Shown here: in pieces, positions 24,427-33,394 of the stretch
Layout: every line of letters starts with the position of its first letter
Numbering within the stretch: the stretch's first letter is position 1
Position numbers and translations under genes: made by a program
Source: Paracoccus aurantiacus
GTDB taxonomy: Bacteria > Pseudomonadota > Alphaproteobacteria > Rhodobacterales > Rhodobacteraceae
Assembly: GCF_007993065.1 (NCBI RefSeq)
Contig: NZ_VOPL01000002.1
Coordinates: 186,001-250,000 of the forward strand
Length of the DNA stretch: 64,000 nt
Direction: 5' to 3'
The notes under the pieces: generated by a model
Seen by the model: only the letters and a program-made list of their open reading frames with translations
The model's database searches: none
Told to the model about the DNA's origin: nothing

Positions 24427-25050
24427 CTATTTCAGCGGCTGCAGGGTCAGGCGTGGGTCAGCCTCGATGAGGCGCGCAACCCACGCTGCTTCTGCCGGAA
24501 AATCATGCGGCACCTGCTCGGCCGATCTGCTGCCGGAAAGCGATTTCGACGCGAAGAAGTCGAAGCCATAAAGGTCAAGCCGCGCGAGGTCGGATTTCAG
24601 CAGCAATGAGATGAGCATGGCACCGGTCGTGGGTTGCGCGCCGATTTCCTGTTCAAGCGCTTCGTAATCCGCAAGCGGATGCAGATAGAACCCCGCAGAA
24701 TGCGCGCTTGCATGGTCCAGCCGCTTGCGTTTGTGCGACATCCACAAAATCCGCGCCGGGCCGATCCTGTTGCGATCGGCGCGGCGCAACCGGGTCGCAA
24801 GCCCCAGCCAATCCGTGCGCGCGCCGTGGCTTTCGCTGTAGGGCATCGGGGCGAGGTTGATCCGAACGACAATATCATGCGCGTCGATCTCGTTGCCGTA
24901 GGTGCTGTTTGCAAGCGCGCGGGCATTGCCAACCAGCGCCACGCTTTTGCCCGCCAGATCACCAAGCAGAGCGTCTTGCGGCACAGAAAGCCGCGCCAGC
25001 ATCGCCTCGTCACGCATGAGCCTTGCGGCGATGAAGCGAAGCGGGGTCAT
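24427..25050 (-). CDS. GT29 sialyltransferase-like glycosyltransferase
   Basis: A 207-residue protein with the three sialylmotifs of family GT29. Motif L is SVALVGNARALANSTYGNEI followed by DAHDIVVRINLAP; compare the animal pattern C/VAVVGNS...G..VD.H....R.N.AP. Motif S is PTTGAMLISLLLKSDLARLD then LYGFDF. Motif VS is HDFPAE (His-x4-Glu). There is no membrane anchor or signal. Animal enzymes transfer sialic acid from CMP-Neu5Ac; the donor and acceptor here are unknown, and no sialic acid synthesis genes are in the window. The start overlaps the upstream GT4 stop (ATGA), so it probably acts on the same surface glycan. Confidence 0.75.
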   Translation of the reverse strand: MTPLRFIAARLMRDEAMLARLSVPQDALLGDLAGKSVALVGNARALANSTYGNEIDAHDIVVRINLAPMPYSESHGARTDWLGLATRLRRADRNRIGPARILWMSHKRKRLDHASAHSAGFYLHPLADYEALEQEIGAQPTTGAMLISLLLKSDLARLDLYGFDFFASKSLSGSRSAEQVPHDFPAEAAWVARLIEADPRLTLQPLK

Positions 25051-26087
25051 GCCAGAAGTGCCCTGTAGACATCCACGATGGCGCGGGCCTCTTCCTCGAT
25101 CGAGTGGTTGGCAAGGACATGCTTGCGTGCGGCAAGGCCGGCCGCTTCGCGGGCCTGCGCGTTGTCCAGCCAGCCCCTGATGGCGGCTGTAAGGGCGTCC
25201 TGATTGTCCGCCGGCACGAGCGATCCTGTCTCGCCTTCCCGAACCAAAGTCTCGAAGGCACCGACTCTCGTCGCGACAACCGGCACCGCGCAGGCCATCG
25301 CCTCCAGTGGTGTCAGCCCAAAGCCCTCCCACCGAGCGGGCGCTACGAACAGATCCAGCGCCTGATAGTGCGAAACGACATCTTCCCACGGCAGTTCGCC
25401 CAGAAACCTGATGCGATCCGACAGACCGGCGTCGTCGATCCGGCCCTTCAGTTCGTTCACGAAGTCTTCGTTGTCACGCGTGACGCGGCCTGTGAAGATC
25501 AGGTGCGCTTCGGGATGATCCGGGAACAGCTCAAGGGCAGCGTTGACCAGAAGATCGACCCCCTTCTGCGCGCGCACGCGGCCGAAACAACCGATAATCA
25601 CAGCATCCGGATCAAGCCCCAGCGATGCCCGCAGGCTGCTCTTGTCGGCAGGGGGATGAAAAATCTCGGTATCGACGCCGTGAAGGATCACATTCGCCGG
25701 CCGCTCCAGATACGAGGCCGCTTTGGGCGAGGTCGCGATCAGCGCATCCTGCTGCCGGATCAGCCATTTCGTGAAGCCGGTATGATGGCGCTGCGCCGCC
25801 GAGGTGAACAGCAACCGATAGCGCCGCCGAAGCAACCGCCTGACGATCAGCCCGAGCGCCATTTCGGTGTTGCGACGCGCATGCCAGACCCGCCAGCGGT
25901 TTCGTGGCAGGGTTGCCGCACGCCGAAGCGGGATATGGGGCAGACCCGCGGGCAGACCGGGGCCGGTCGTCGTGATGCCGATCATCTTCGCCTGCACCGG
26001 TATCAGACGCACGACCGTCGCTGTCACCCCTGAAAGGCGGCGCTTGAGGTTCGGCGCGACGACTTCGATCTGCTCTGGTTCACTCAT
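25047..26087 (-). CDS. GT4-family glycosyltransferase
   Basis: A 346-residue GT-B glycosyltransferase. The C-terminal nucleotide-sugar domain is clear: VIIGCFGRVRAQKGVDLLV (donor-loop start), LIFTGRVTRDNEDF, RIRFLGELPWEDVVSHYQAL, and the signature FVAPARWEGFGLTPLEAMAC with the E-x7-E pair of GT4 retaining enzymes. The N-terminal acceptor domain is less conserved and basic (RRLLRRRYRLLFTSAAQR). It resembles LPS-core mannosyltransferases, but the sugar cannot be read from sequence. It overlaps the MFS gene end by eight bases and the GT29 gene start by four. Confidence 0.85.
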   Translation of the reverse strand: MSEPEQIEVVAPNLKRRLSGVTATVVRLIPVQAKMIGITTTGPGLPAGLPHIPLRRAATLPRNRWRVWHARRNTEMALGLIVRRLLRRRYRLLFTSAAQRHHTGFTKWLIRQQDALIATSPKAASYLERPANVILHGVDTEIFHPPADKSSLRASLGLDPDAVIIGCFGRVRAQKGVDLLVNAALELFPDHPEAHLIFTGRVTRDNEDFVNELKGRIDDAGLSDRIRFLGELPWEDVVSHYQALDLFVAPARWEGFGLTPLEAMACAVPVVATRVGAFETLVREGETGSLVPADNQDALTAAIRGWLDNAQAREAAGLAARKHVLANHSIEEEARAIVDVYRALLA

Positions 26088-27270
26088 GCGGGGCCTCGGG
26101 GGTCATGAAATACAGCACCAACCCTAAAGCAAGTGGCAGGGTAAAGAACAGGAACAGGGTTGAATAGGCCGCCGTCGGTCCGCCTGCAGCAAGGGCATGC
26201 TGAAAGACCGGCCGCGATCCGAATTGCAGCAGGCCCGTCCCGCCGATGGAGAACATGTTCAGAAATGTCACCCCGCGGCCTACAAGATGCGTGGGAAGAA
26301 ACGCCCTGCCATGCGCGATCAGGAGCACATATGACGCCCCCGAAAACCCGACAAGCGCCAGAAGCGCGACCGAAAGCGCAAGGCTCTGCGTCGTGAAAAG
26401 CCACAGCGCGCCGATCACAACGACCGTGCCTGCCGTGCCGATCAGGATCGTCCGCCTTACCGACCCGACAGCGCGGACTGCCGGACCCGCAAGGAAATTC
26501 CCTGCGATCATCGCAAATCCCATCAGCAAGGTGGCATTTCCGACCGTCGCGGGCGCTGCACGGAACACGTCTTCAAGATAGGGGCCTGCCCATAGCCCGC
26601 GAATTGCTGCGGATGCGCCGTAATTCACCGCGAAAAGCGGCAGGATGAACCACAATGCGCGAAGCCGCAGAATATCGGACAGCCGCCCTGCGGGATGGCT
26701 TCGGTCAAGTCGTTCCGGGTCGCGCACGAACAGCCATTCGGCGAGCGCGACGCCAAGCGTGATCGCACACATACCCCAGAGCGTGCTTCGCCAGCCAACA
26801 GCTTCGGTCACCACGACCAGCGGCGTCGCGCTGAGAAGATTGCCAAGCGCCCCGACAGCCACGAACATGCCGGCAAGGGTGCCGAACTCGCGCGGTGAAA
26901 AGTTTCGCGCGAAGATGTAATAGGCTGACATCAGCGCGGGTGAACAGCCAATTCCGATCAATCCCATCGCGGCGTGAAGATGCCAGGGCGCGCTCGCCAT
27001 CGCGAAGACAGCTGCACCTGCTGCCGCCGCGAGCATCAGCGCCGATGCGGTCGCTTTCGGGCCGATCTGGTCCAGCCAGCGCCCGACCGGCACCTGCATC
27101 AGCGCGAAGGCCGCGAACCAGATACCGGATGAAATCGCCAGATCGCCTGGCGTCGCCCCGATTTCCTGTCTCAACTCGGGGCTGAGGACCGCAAGAAAGG
27201 CGCGGTAAAACTGGCTCAGCATATAGCCGAGCACCAGAACCCAGATCCCAGGCGTAAAGCGCCCCATCAC
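26080..27270 (-). CDS. MFS transporter
   Basis: A 396-residue permease with about twelve hydrophobic segments. The loop 2-3 motif appears as VPVGRWLDQIGPKATASAL (G-x-L-D-R/K-x-G-x-R/K type). A second-half repeat is visible in LLMGFAMIAGNFLAGPAVRA. The substrate is not evident. Its start overlaps the carbonic anhydrase stop by four bases and its end overlaps the GT4 start, so the four genes from 27914 to 24427 are likely one operon. Confidence 0.82.
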   Translation of the reverse strand: MMGRFTPGIWVLVLGYMLSQFYRAFLAVLSPELRQEIGATPGDLAISSGIWFAAFALMQVPVGRWLDQIGPKATASALMLAAAAGAAVFAMASAPWHLHAAMGLIGIGCSPALMSAYYIFARNFSPREFGTLAGMFVAVGALGNLLSATPLVVVTEAVGWRSTLWGMCAITLGVALAEWLFVRDPERLDRSHPAGRLSDILRLRALWFILPLFAVNYGASAAIRGLWAGPYLEDVFRAAPATVGNATLLMGFAMIAGNFLAGPAVRAVGSVRRTILIGTAGTVVVIGALWLFTTQSLALSVALLALVGFSGASYVLLIAHGRAFLPTHLVGRGVTFLNMFSIGGTGLLQFGSRPVFQHALAAGGPTAAYSTLFLFFTLPLALGLVLYFMTPEAPHE

Positions 27271-27914
27271 ACCCTGACGAATTGCCCCGCGGGGCCGTCA
27301 TACTGGAACAGCGTGCCGTCACCGATATCGTGGATCAGGCCGTGCAGGCTCATCCGGCCGGATTCCACCGCCTCGCGGACGAAGGGGAATCCCATCAGGT
27401 TTTCCAGCGACACCATTACCGCCTCGCGTTCAAGCGCCGGGATCTGTTCGGCCTCCGGCAGGTCCGATATGCGCGCGTATCCCGGCTTCAGAATATCCAT
27501 CCAGCGCCCGACAAAGCTGGATTCGTCTTCAAGTTCGGGGGCGTGTCCGGAACACATCGCGTGGCACCCCGCGACGCCGCCGCATTTTGTGTGCCCCATC
27601 ACGATCAGATGCGTGACTTTCAGCGCCTGCACCGCATATTCGACCGCCGCCGATGTGCCGTGTTGCTGTCCGTCAGGCGTATAAGGCGGCACCAGATTGG
27701 CGATATTGCGATGGATGAAGAACTCTCCTGAATCGGCCCCGAAGATAGAGCTGACATGCACGCGAGAATCGCAGCACGAGATGATCATCGCCCGCGGGCG
27801 CTGTCCTTCATCCGCGAGTCGAGCATACCATGCACGGTTGTCCGTGAAGGTCGTCGCCCGCCAGCCATTATAGCGGCTGACCAGATATTGCGGCAGGGGC
27901 CTGGCGTTGTGCAT
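27267..27914 (-). CDS. Beta-class carbonic anhydrase
   Basis: A 215-residue enzyme interconverting CO2 and bicarbonate. Zinc ligands are the Cys of ISCCDSRVHVSSIF, with the Asp-Arg dyad in the same motif, and His-x2-Cys in VMGHTKCGGVAGCHAM. The HRNIANLVPPY motif is also typical. Met at 27914 follows AAAGGA at a suitable distance; a Met five codons upstream is less likely. It is first in a run of four overlapping genes with an MFS carrier and two glycosyltransferases. Confidence 0.93.
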   Translation of the reverse strand: MHNARPLPQYLVSRYNGWRATTFTDNRAWYARLADEGQRPRAMIISCCDSRVHVSSIFGADSGEFFIHRNIANLVPPYTPDGQQHGTSAAVEYAVQALKVTHLIVMGHTKCGGVAGCHAMCSGHAPELEDESSFVGRWMDILKPGYARISDLPEAEQIPALEREAVMVSLENLMGFPFVREAVESGRMSLHGLIHDIGDGTLFQYDGPAGQFVRV

Positions 27915-28056
27915 CGGATTTCCTTTCATTCGCGCTTGCTAGCAATAGGCCGGTATTATCCTCAATTCGAGCGATTTTTCCGCTTCCGGGTAAGGAAATC
28001 ATAACGGCTGCCTGCAATGTTCTGCGGACGTGTGGGGACACGAATATGTGGAGTGG

Positions 28057-28428
28057 ATGATTATGAAAGTGGCATCTCTGGGGGTGGACGAACCCATTCG
28101 CGTCGATAACGGCAGGGTGCAGGACATCGTCAACGAATTGGGCGAAACGGCGGCAGAAGGTCTGATCCAGATGGCGCTGGAACAGATGGCAATCGCTTTG
28201 GGCACCCTGAAGGACAGCGCGCGACGCATGGACGACGGCGCCGTGGTCGTGCAGGCAGAACGGCTGTCGCGGCTTGCATGGCAGGTTGGGCTGGTTTCGC
28301 TGGCAGGCGTCGCGGTGGATGTCGCGGATTGTGCGCGACGGCACGAAAGCGTGGCGTTGACCGCGACGCTCGCGCGGATGGATCGTATCGCCGCCCGATC
28401 CTTGACCGAGATATGGGAGGAGATCTGA
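28057..28428 (+). CDS. Conserved-looking hypothetical helical protein
   Basis: About 123 residues, starting at Met 28057 or 28063 (MKVASLGVDEP) after a GGAG at 28043. The composition is all-helical: VNELGETAAEGLIQMALEQM, then LSRLAWQVGLVSLAGVAVDV and ATLARMDRIAARSLTEIWEE. The pattern of antiparallel amphipathic helices recalls Hpt or four-helix proteins, but no phospho-acceptor His is in the expected place. No signal peptide. It stands alone between carbonic anhydrase (divergent) and the aminopeptidase. Function unknown. Confidence 0.6.
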   Translation: MIMKVASLGVDEPIRVDNGRVQDIVNELGETAAEGLIQMALEQMAIALGTLKDSARRMDDGAVVVQAERLSRLAWQVGLVSLAGVAVDVADCARRHESVALTATLARMDRIAARSLTEIWEEI

Positions 28429-28531
28429 TCGCTGCTATGCCGCGCCGCGCGGATCATCGCGATGCGCATTGGCTTGCGGGCGGGTAAACGCAGTGACATT
28501 GTGCGGCCCAACCCAGCAAGCCGAGGTTCCG

Positions 28532-29911
28532 ATGACACCCGAATTCGCCCCTGACGCAGGCAGCGCGCTTCCTCTCTGGCTGGTGCGTGACGGGCTGCCC
28601 GACCAACTTGGCGAGGCTGCGCGGAACTGGGCGAATGCCAGCGGCTTCAAAGGCGGTTCCGGGCAGGTTTGCCTTCTGCCGGGGAAGAATGGCGCGATAG
28701 AGGGCGCTCTGATCGGCCTTGGCAAGGCGTCGGGCCGTCCTCCGCGCGAAAGGTTCGTGCTGGCAAAAGCGGCGGCGCTTCTGCCCGAAGGACCGTGGCG
28801 GGTGATGCGTTGGCCCGAAGATGTTGACCCTGCCGAATGCGCGTTCGCGTTTCTGCTCGCGCAATACGCGTTCGGGCGTTACCGCAAGGCGGATGGGGCG
28901 AAGGCGCGTCTGGTCGCGCCCGACGGCGTGGATGCCGCGCGCCTGATCGCGATGGCGGAGGCAGAGTTTCTGACCCGCGATCTGATCAACACGCCTGCCA
29001 ATGACTTGGGGCCAGCCGCGCTTGAGGTTGCGGCGCGCGACGTCGCGCAGCGCAACGGCTTTGCTGTGGACGTGATCGAGGGTGACGCGCTGCTCGATCG
29101 GAACTTCCCGCTGATACATGCTGTGGGTCGTGCAGGTGATCAGCCTCCGCGCCTCATCGACATGACGCGCGGCGATACCGGCCCGACGCTGACGCTTGTC
29201 GGGAAAGGCGTTTGTTTCGACACTGGCGGGCTCGACATAAAGCCACCGGCGAGCATGGGATTGATGAAGAAGGATATGGGCGGTGCCGCGACGGTTTTGG
29301 GTCTTGCCCAGATGCTCGTGGCAACGGGCGCGGCGGATGGCATGCGCCTGCGGGTGCTGATCCCTGCGGTCGAGAATGCCATCGCAGGCAATGCCTTTCG
29401 GCCCGGCGATATCCTGAAAAGCCGCAAAGGGCTGTCGGTCGAGGTGAACAACACCGATGCGGAAGGCCGTCTGGTTCTGGCAGACGCCATGGCCTACGCG
29501 GCCGAGCGCAAGCCGGACTGGCTGATCACCATGGCTACCCTGACCGGGGCCGCACGCGTCGCTCTCGGCCCGGATCTGCCGCCTTTCTACTGCGACGACG
29601 AAGATGCGGCGGCAGCCATACATGCCGCCGGAATGGCGAATTGGGACCCGGTCTGGCGCATGCCATTCTGGGAACCTTACGAGGAGATGATCGAGCCTGG
29701 CATCGCCGACCTCGACAATGCGCCCTCCGGTGGCATGGCCGGATCAATCACGGCGGCGCTGTTCCTGCGGCGGTTTTCGGAAGGCGCTGCGCATTACGCC
29801 CATTTCGACATCTATGGCTGGCAACCGAAACCCGCGCCGGGGTGCCCGAAAGGCGGGGTGCAGCAGGGCGCAAGGGCGCTTCTGGGCGCACTTCCCGATT
29901 TGCTGAAATGA
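28532..29911 (+). CDS. M17 leucyl aminopeptidase-family protein
   Basis: A 459-residue cytosolic metallo-aminopeptidase. The two-zinc site and catalytic residues are seen in LVGKGVCFDTGGLDIKP, SMGLMKKDMGGAATVLG and the signature NTDAEGRLVLADAMAY. The C-terminal part ends in GSITAALFLRRFSEGAAHYA then HFDIYGW. The N-terminal macro-like domain is shorter and divergent, as in PepB-like members. GAGG at 28523 supports the start at 28532. The stop overlaps the NlpC/P60 start (ATGA), a frequent pairing in this lineage suggesting a joint role in peptide or murein recycling. Confidence 0.92.
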   Translation: MTPEFAPDAGSALPLWLVRDGLPDQLGEAARNWANASGFKGGSGQVCLLPGKNGAIEGALIGLGKASGRPPRERFVLAKAAALLPEGPWRVMRWPEDVDPAECAFAFLLAQYAFGRYRKADGAKARLVAPDGVDAARLIAMAEAEFLTRDLINTPANDLGPAALEVAARDVAQRNGFAVDVIEGDALLDRNFPLIHAVGRAGDQPPRLIDMTRGDTGPTLTLVGKGVCFDTGGLDIKPPASMGLMKKDMGGAATVLGLAQMLVATGAADGMRLRVLIPAVENAIAGNAFRPGDILKSRKGLSVEVNNTDAEGRLVLADAMAYAAERKPDWLITMATLTGAARVALGPDLPPFYCDDEDAAAAIHAAGMANWDPVWRMPFWEPYEEMIEPGIADLDNAPSGGMAGSITAALFLRRFSEGAAHYAHFDIYGWQPKPAPGCPKGGVQQGARALLGALPDLLK

Positions 29912-30741
29912 ACGACCGCCGGATCACTGCGGCAACGGACCGGGTCGCGCTGTCCTCGCTGCGCGGCATTGTCGAGCGCCCGGACTATACCGACGGGTCT
30001 GCGGCGCGTGTGACCGCGCCGCTTGCGGAATTGTTGACTGAACCGGGCGGTGCGCGTGACCGGCAGCTGAATCTCGGTGCTGACGTTACGCTGATCGAGG
30101 AGAGAGACGGCTGGGCCTTCGTGCAGGCCGAGCGCGACGGCTATGTCGGATGGATGGCGGTTGGTGATCTTGGCAGCGCGCTGCCCGCGATCACGCATCG
30201 GGTCAGCGCGCCTGCGACGCATATCTATCCTGAACCGAACATGAAGCGGCACGAACTGGCGCGGCTTTCGATCAATGCACGCCTGTCTGTCGATGGGGTC
30301 GAGGGTGGCTTTGCGCGCTTGGCTGGGGGTGGCTTCGTGCCTGTGCAGGCAATTTCGGATGGTTTTGCCGATGATCCTGTTGAAGTCGCGGAATCATTGC
30401 TTGGCACGGCCTATCTGTGGGGCGGAAACAGCCGCGACGGGATCGATTGCTCGGGCCTGGTGCAGGCAGCCCTGCATGGTTGCGGCATTGCCTGTCCGGG
30501 CGATGCCGATCTGCAGGAACGCGCGTTCGAACCCGTCGAACAGATTGAGCGTGGCGATCTTCTGTTCTGGCCCGGCCATGTCGCAATGGCGTGCGGCGAC
30601 GGGCGCATGGTCCATGCGACCGCTTGGGCGATGCGGGTCATCCACGAAGATATTGCCCAGGCGATCGCGCGCATCGACGCCGCTGGCTACGGCCCGTTCC
30701 GCGGTGCGCGGCGACCGGCGCGTGTGGCCATCACCCGGTAA
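29908..30741 (+). CDS. NlpC/P60 peptidase with N-terminal SH3-like domains
   Basis: A 277-residue murein-type peptidase. Residues 35-155 form two bacterial SH3-like repeats (RQLNLGADVTLIEERDGWAF, then HELARLSINARLSVDGVEGG). The NlpC/P60 domain runs from about 160: catalytic Cys in GIDCSGLVQAALHGCGI, His in FWPGHVAMACGDGRMVHA and a second His in that stretch. It likely cleaves the gamma-D-Glu-DAP bond of peptide stems. There is no signal peptide, so it probably recycles muropeptides in the cytoplasm. It is coupled to the M17 aminopeptidase and its end overlaps the convergent GNAT gene by 11 bases. Confidence 0.9.
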   Translation: MNDRRITAATDRVALSSLRGIVERPDYTDGSAARVTAPLAELLTEPGGARDRQLNLGADVTLIEERDGWAFVQAERDGYVGWMAVGDLGSALPAITHRVSAPATHIYPEPNMKRHELARLSINARLSVDGVEGGFARLAGGGFVPVQAISDGFADDPVEVAESLLGTAYLWGGNSRDGIDCSGLVQAALHGCGIACPGDADLQERAFEPVEQIERGDLLFWPGHVAMACGDGRMVHATAWAMRVIHEDIAQAIARIDAAGYGPFRGARRPARVAITR

Positions 30742-31225
30742 AGGCGGGATGATACGCGACCTCGCCCTGTGGCGCGGGGCCGCCAAATGACAGGGCCATG
30801 AAATATTCCGGCGGCACGTCTTGAAGCCATAGCGACGTATTGGCGGCGAAGCCGAAGCGGACGTAATAGGCCGGATCGCCCAAAACGACACAGCCCTTTC
30901 GGCCATCGTCGTGCATCCGCGCCAGCCCCTCGCGGATGAGGGCCGACCCGACGCCCTTGCCCTGCCTGTCAGGGGCGACGGATACCGGGCCAAGGCCCAC
31001 CCAGCCCCGATCTTCCCCGGCAATTGTGACGGGCGAGAAGGCGATATGCCCGACGATGCTCTCCCCCTCGACCGCGACCAGCGACAGAAGCAGCGCGTCC
31101 GCCGCGCGCAGATTGTCGACGATCGCCGCCTCGGTCCCGTCGCTGTGTTCGGCGGTCAGGAAGGCGGCAGTGGTCAGGACAGAAATCGCCGATATGTCGG
31201 CGGCTGTTTCAGGACGGAGATTCAT
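30731..31225 (-). CDS. GNAT-family N-acetyltransferase
   Basis: A 164-residue acetyltransferase. The acetyl-CoA site is VSVAPDRQGKGVGSALIREG (motif A, Q-x-x-G-x-G-x-A). The ending GDPAYYVRFGFAANTSLWL is typical of the YhbS-like branch. The substrate is unknown. Its start overlaps the truB stop by four bases, placing it at the end of an rbfA-glycosidase-truB unit. Confidence 0.9.
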   Translation of the reverse strand: MNLRPETAADISAISVLTTAAFLTAEHSDGTEAAIVDNLRAADALLLSLVAVEGESIVGHIAFSPVTIAGEDRGWVGLGPVSVAPDRQGKGVGSALIREGLARMHDDGRKGCVVLGDPAYYVRFGFAANTSLWLQDVPPEYFMALSFGGPAPQGEVAYHPAFTG

Positions 31226-32118
31226 GGGTTGAACACCCGGTCCGGCTGAACCTCGCCGCCCATGAAGCGGCCAATGCAGATAGCGCGCCCGTCGTGGCTT
31301 ACCCAGACCTGTTCACCATATTGGGCCGTGCCGCCGATGACCTGTCCGGGGTTGCCGTTGCGGATGCGGACCGCGCCCTGATCCGTTGCGCGCATCTCGG
31401 GCAGATCTGTCAGCGCGGACTGGATTGGCAGCAGGCGCGCCTCGATCTCGGCCTGATTGGCGCGGTCGACCAGTGTGAAGGGTACGGCATTCGTGACATC
31501 GAACGGCCCCGACCAGACGCGTCGCAGGCTTGCGACATGTCCAAGACACCCGAGCGCACGGCCCAGATCGCGGGCGATCGCGCGGACATAGCCGCCCTTG
31601 CCGCAAACCATGTGCAGATCGGCCTGATCGGCGCGGGCCTCGGTCAGGGTAAGCTCATCGACGTAAAGCGGACGCGCGTCCAGTTCCAACACCTCGCCTT
31701 CGCGGGCAAGGTCATAGGCGCGCGCGCCGTCCACTTTCACGGCCGAAAAGGCAGGCGGTATCTGCATGATATCGCCGATGAAGCGAGGCAGAGCAGAGAG
31801 GATCTGATCGGCAGACGGCCGCGCGGCAGAGCTGTCCAGAACCTCGCCCGCGGCATCGTCGGTGATGGTCTCTGCGCCCCAGTTGACGGTAAAATCGTAT
31901 GCCTTCAGCGCCTCTGTCAGCACGGGAACGGTCTTTGTCGCCTCGCCCAGTGCCACTGCAAGCACACCGGTCGCATCGGGATCGAGCGTGCCCGCATGCC
32001 CCGCCTTCTTCGCATCCAGCGCCCAACGCACCTTGCCCACCACATCGGTCGACCCGATGCCCGCAGGCTTGTCGACGATGAGCCAGCCGGAAATGTCACG
32101 GCCCTTCTTGCGTGCCAT
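31222..32118 (-). CDS. truB: tRNA pseudouridine-55 synthase
   Basis: TruB makes the universal pseudouridine 55 in the tRNA T-loop. The 298-residue protein opens with SGWLIVDKPAGIGSTDVVG and carries the catalytic Asp in HAGTLDPDATGVLAVALG (about residue 43). GGYVRAIARDLGRALG is the conserved substrate-binding block. A PUA-like C-terminal part (ITRNGNPGQV-like RIRNGNPGQVI) follows. rbfA and truB are close neighbours here, as often in bacteria, with a phosphodiester glycosidase gene inserted between. Confidence 0.96.
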   Translation of the reverse strand: MARKKGRDISGWLIVDKPAGIGSTDVVGKVRWALDAKKAGHAGTLDPDATGVLAVALGEATKTVPVLTEALKAYDFTVNWGAETITDDAAGEVLDSSAARPSADQILSALPRFIGDIMQIPPAFSAVKVDGARAYDLAREGEVLELDARPLYVDELTLTEARADQADLHMVCGKGGYVRAIARDLGRALGCLGHVASLRRVWSGPFDVTNAVPFTLVDRANQAEIEARLLPIQSALTDLPEMRATDQGAVRIRNGNPGQVIGGTAQYGEQVWVSHDGRAICIGRFMGGEVQPDRVFNP

Positions 32119-32160
32119 ATCGCCCCCTTGAACGCGAAAGCTGGGCGGATAACGTCTGGG

Positions 32161-32919
32161 TCAGCTTTCGTCAACCAGCCCGATGATGGGCCCCATCGGC
32201 CAGCCGAAATCGTTGCGGCGGACCTGCGGCGCATAAAGTCGCGAGATCGATCCGTCGAAATACAGCGCATTCCGCGCAGCCAGACCATCGCGGAACAGAC
32301 GACCGAATTCGTGGAACGTCACGGGGCGGTCGGAAATCGCAAACCACGCGGTCTGCCCATCAGCGGACACCCCGACACCGTTGCGGACATATCGGCTGTC
32401 AGAATCCACAAGGAAACGCGGGTGCAGTTCACCGTCAATCACCAGCATCGGCCCGGATTGTGTGGCGAGGCGACATTGCGGCTGCGCATCAGCAAATGCG
32501 CGGGATTCGATGACCGCATAGGGCTGTGTGCCGCCAGCGCAGAAGACGCCATTGGGCAGAAGGCCGAAATTCCCACCGCCGCCGGCGGTGACAAGCTGGC
32601 CGTGGGTTTCATCGCCTGACTTGAACAGGCCGACCGGCCCATAATCCAAATGAAACATCCCGGCATTCATCGCGAAAGCCAGCGTCTGTTTGCCGAGTTG
32701 GCCGCGCAGGTTGCCGAAATTGTTCAGCGCACTCCCATCGTCGTCATAAAGCCACAGGCCAAGACGCGGCTCTTCCTTGGCGCTTACCGTGCAGACGGTA
32801 TAGCCTTGCCCGTCATGATCCATCCGCGCGCAATCGGCGGCGGCAGCAGGCAGGGCAAGGGTGACGAAAGCCCCGGCCGCGACGCCAAGCCGGCAGAGCA
32901 GCCTAGTCCAGATCGTCAT
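32161..32919 (-). CDS. Exported phosphodiester glycosidase family (NAGPA-domain) protein
   Basis: About 252 residues, with a signal peptide ([20 protein letters not shown], cleavage near AAAADC). The body matches the NAGPA-like phosphodiester glycosidase domain: [20 protein letters not shown], then [47 protein letters not shown] and [14 protein letters not shown]. Related enzymes remove sugar from phosphodiester-linked glycans. Substrate unknown. Its N-terminus overlaps the rbfA stop, so it is coupled to rbfA and followed by truB. Confidence 0.85.
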   Translation of the reverse strand: MTIWTRLLCRLGVAAGAFVTLALPAAAADCARMDHDGQGYTVCTVSAKEEPRLGLWLYDDDGSALNNFGNLRGQLGKQTLAFAMNAGMFHLDYGPVGLFKSGDETHGQLVTAGGGGNFGLLPNGVFCAGGTQPYAVIESRAFADAQPQCRLATQSGPMLVIDGELHPRFLVDSDSRYVRNGVGVSADGQTAWFAISDRPVTFHEFGRLFRDGLAARNALYFDGSISRLYAPQVRRNDFGWPMGPIIGLVDES

Positions 32920-33322
32920 CTTCGTCGTCAGCCTCGATATCACGGCGCACACGTTCGTCGGCGAACATACGGCGGGTATCGTCCATCCGGTCGAAAGTTT
33001 CGTCCAACTGGAAACGGAGTTCAGGTGCGTATTTCAGATTGAGGCCCTTTGCGACCAGATGGCGCAGTTCACGAGAGTTGCGACGAAGCGCGGACAGCGC
33101 CTCTTCGGCGTCGTTCCCGCCAAGCGGCATCACGTAAGCCGTCGCGACCTTCAGATCGGGCGAGGAACGGACCTCGCCCACGGTGATCGAATGCCGGTTC
33201 AGGTCGGGGTCGTGGACCTCTGCCCGCAGCAGCAGCTCGGACAGGCGGTGACGGATCAGTTCGCCCACGCGAAGCTGGCGCTGCGAGGGTCCGGGGCCGG
33301 TATGAAAGCGGTTCTGTGCCAT
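32903..33322 (-). CDS. rbfA: Ribosome-binding factor A
   Basis: RbfA matures the 30S subunit by acting on helix 1 of 16S rRNA. The 139-residue protein starts [20 protein letters not shown] and has the KH-like core [39 protein letters not shown] and [19 protein letters not shown]. The C-terminus is an acidic tail ([12 protein letters not shown]). A longer frame upstream runs antisense to dapB and is not real. It is divergent from dapB. Confidence 0.95.
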   Translation of the reverse strand: MAQNRFHTGPGPSQRQLRVGELIRHRLSELLLRAEVHDPDLNRHSITVGEVRSSPDLKVATAYVMPLGGNDAEEALSALRRNSRELRHLVAKGLNLKYAPELRFQLDETFDRMDDTRRMFADERVRRDIEADDEDDDLD

Positions 33323-33394
33323 GCTGCCAGATGTAGGGGCTTGGGCCGCGCCCCGCAATGGACTAAGCGAGGGGGAAAGCATGGAGATTTCGCG

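Noticed and set aside
31294..32619. A 441-codon plus-strand frame over truB and the glycosidase
   Set aside because: Antisense to two well-supported genes; the composition is that of a shadow frame.
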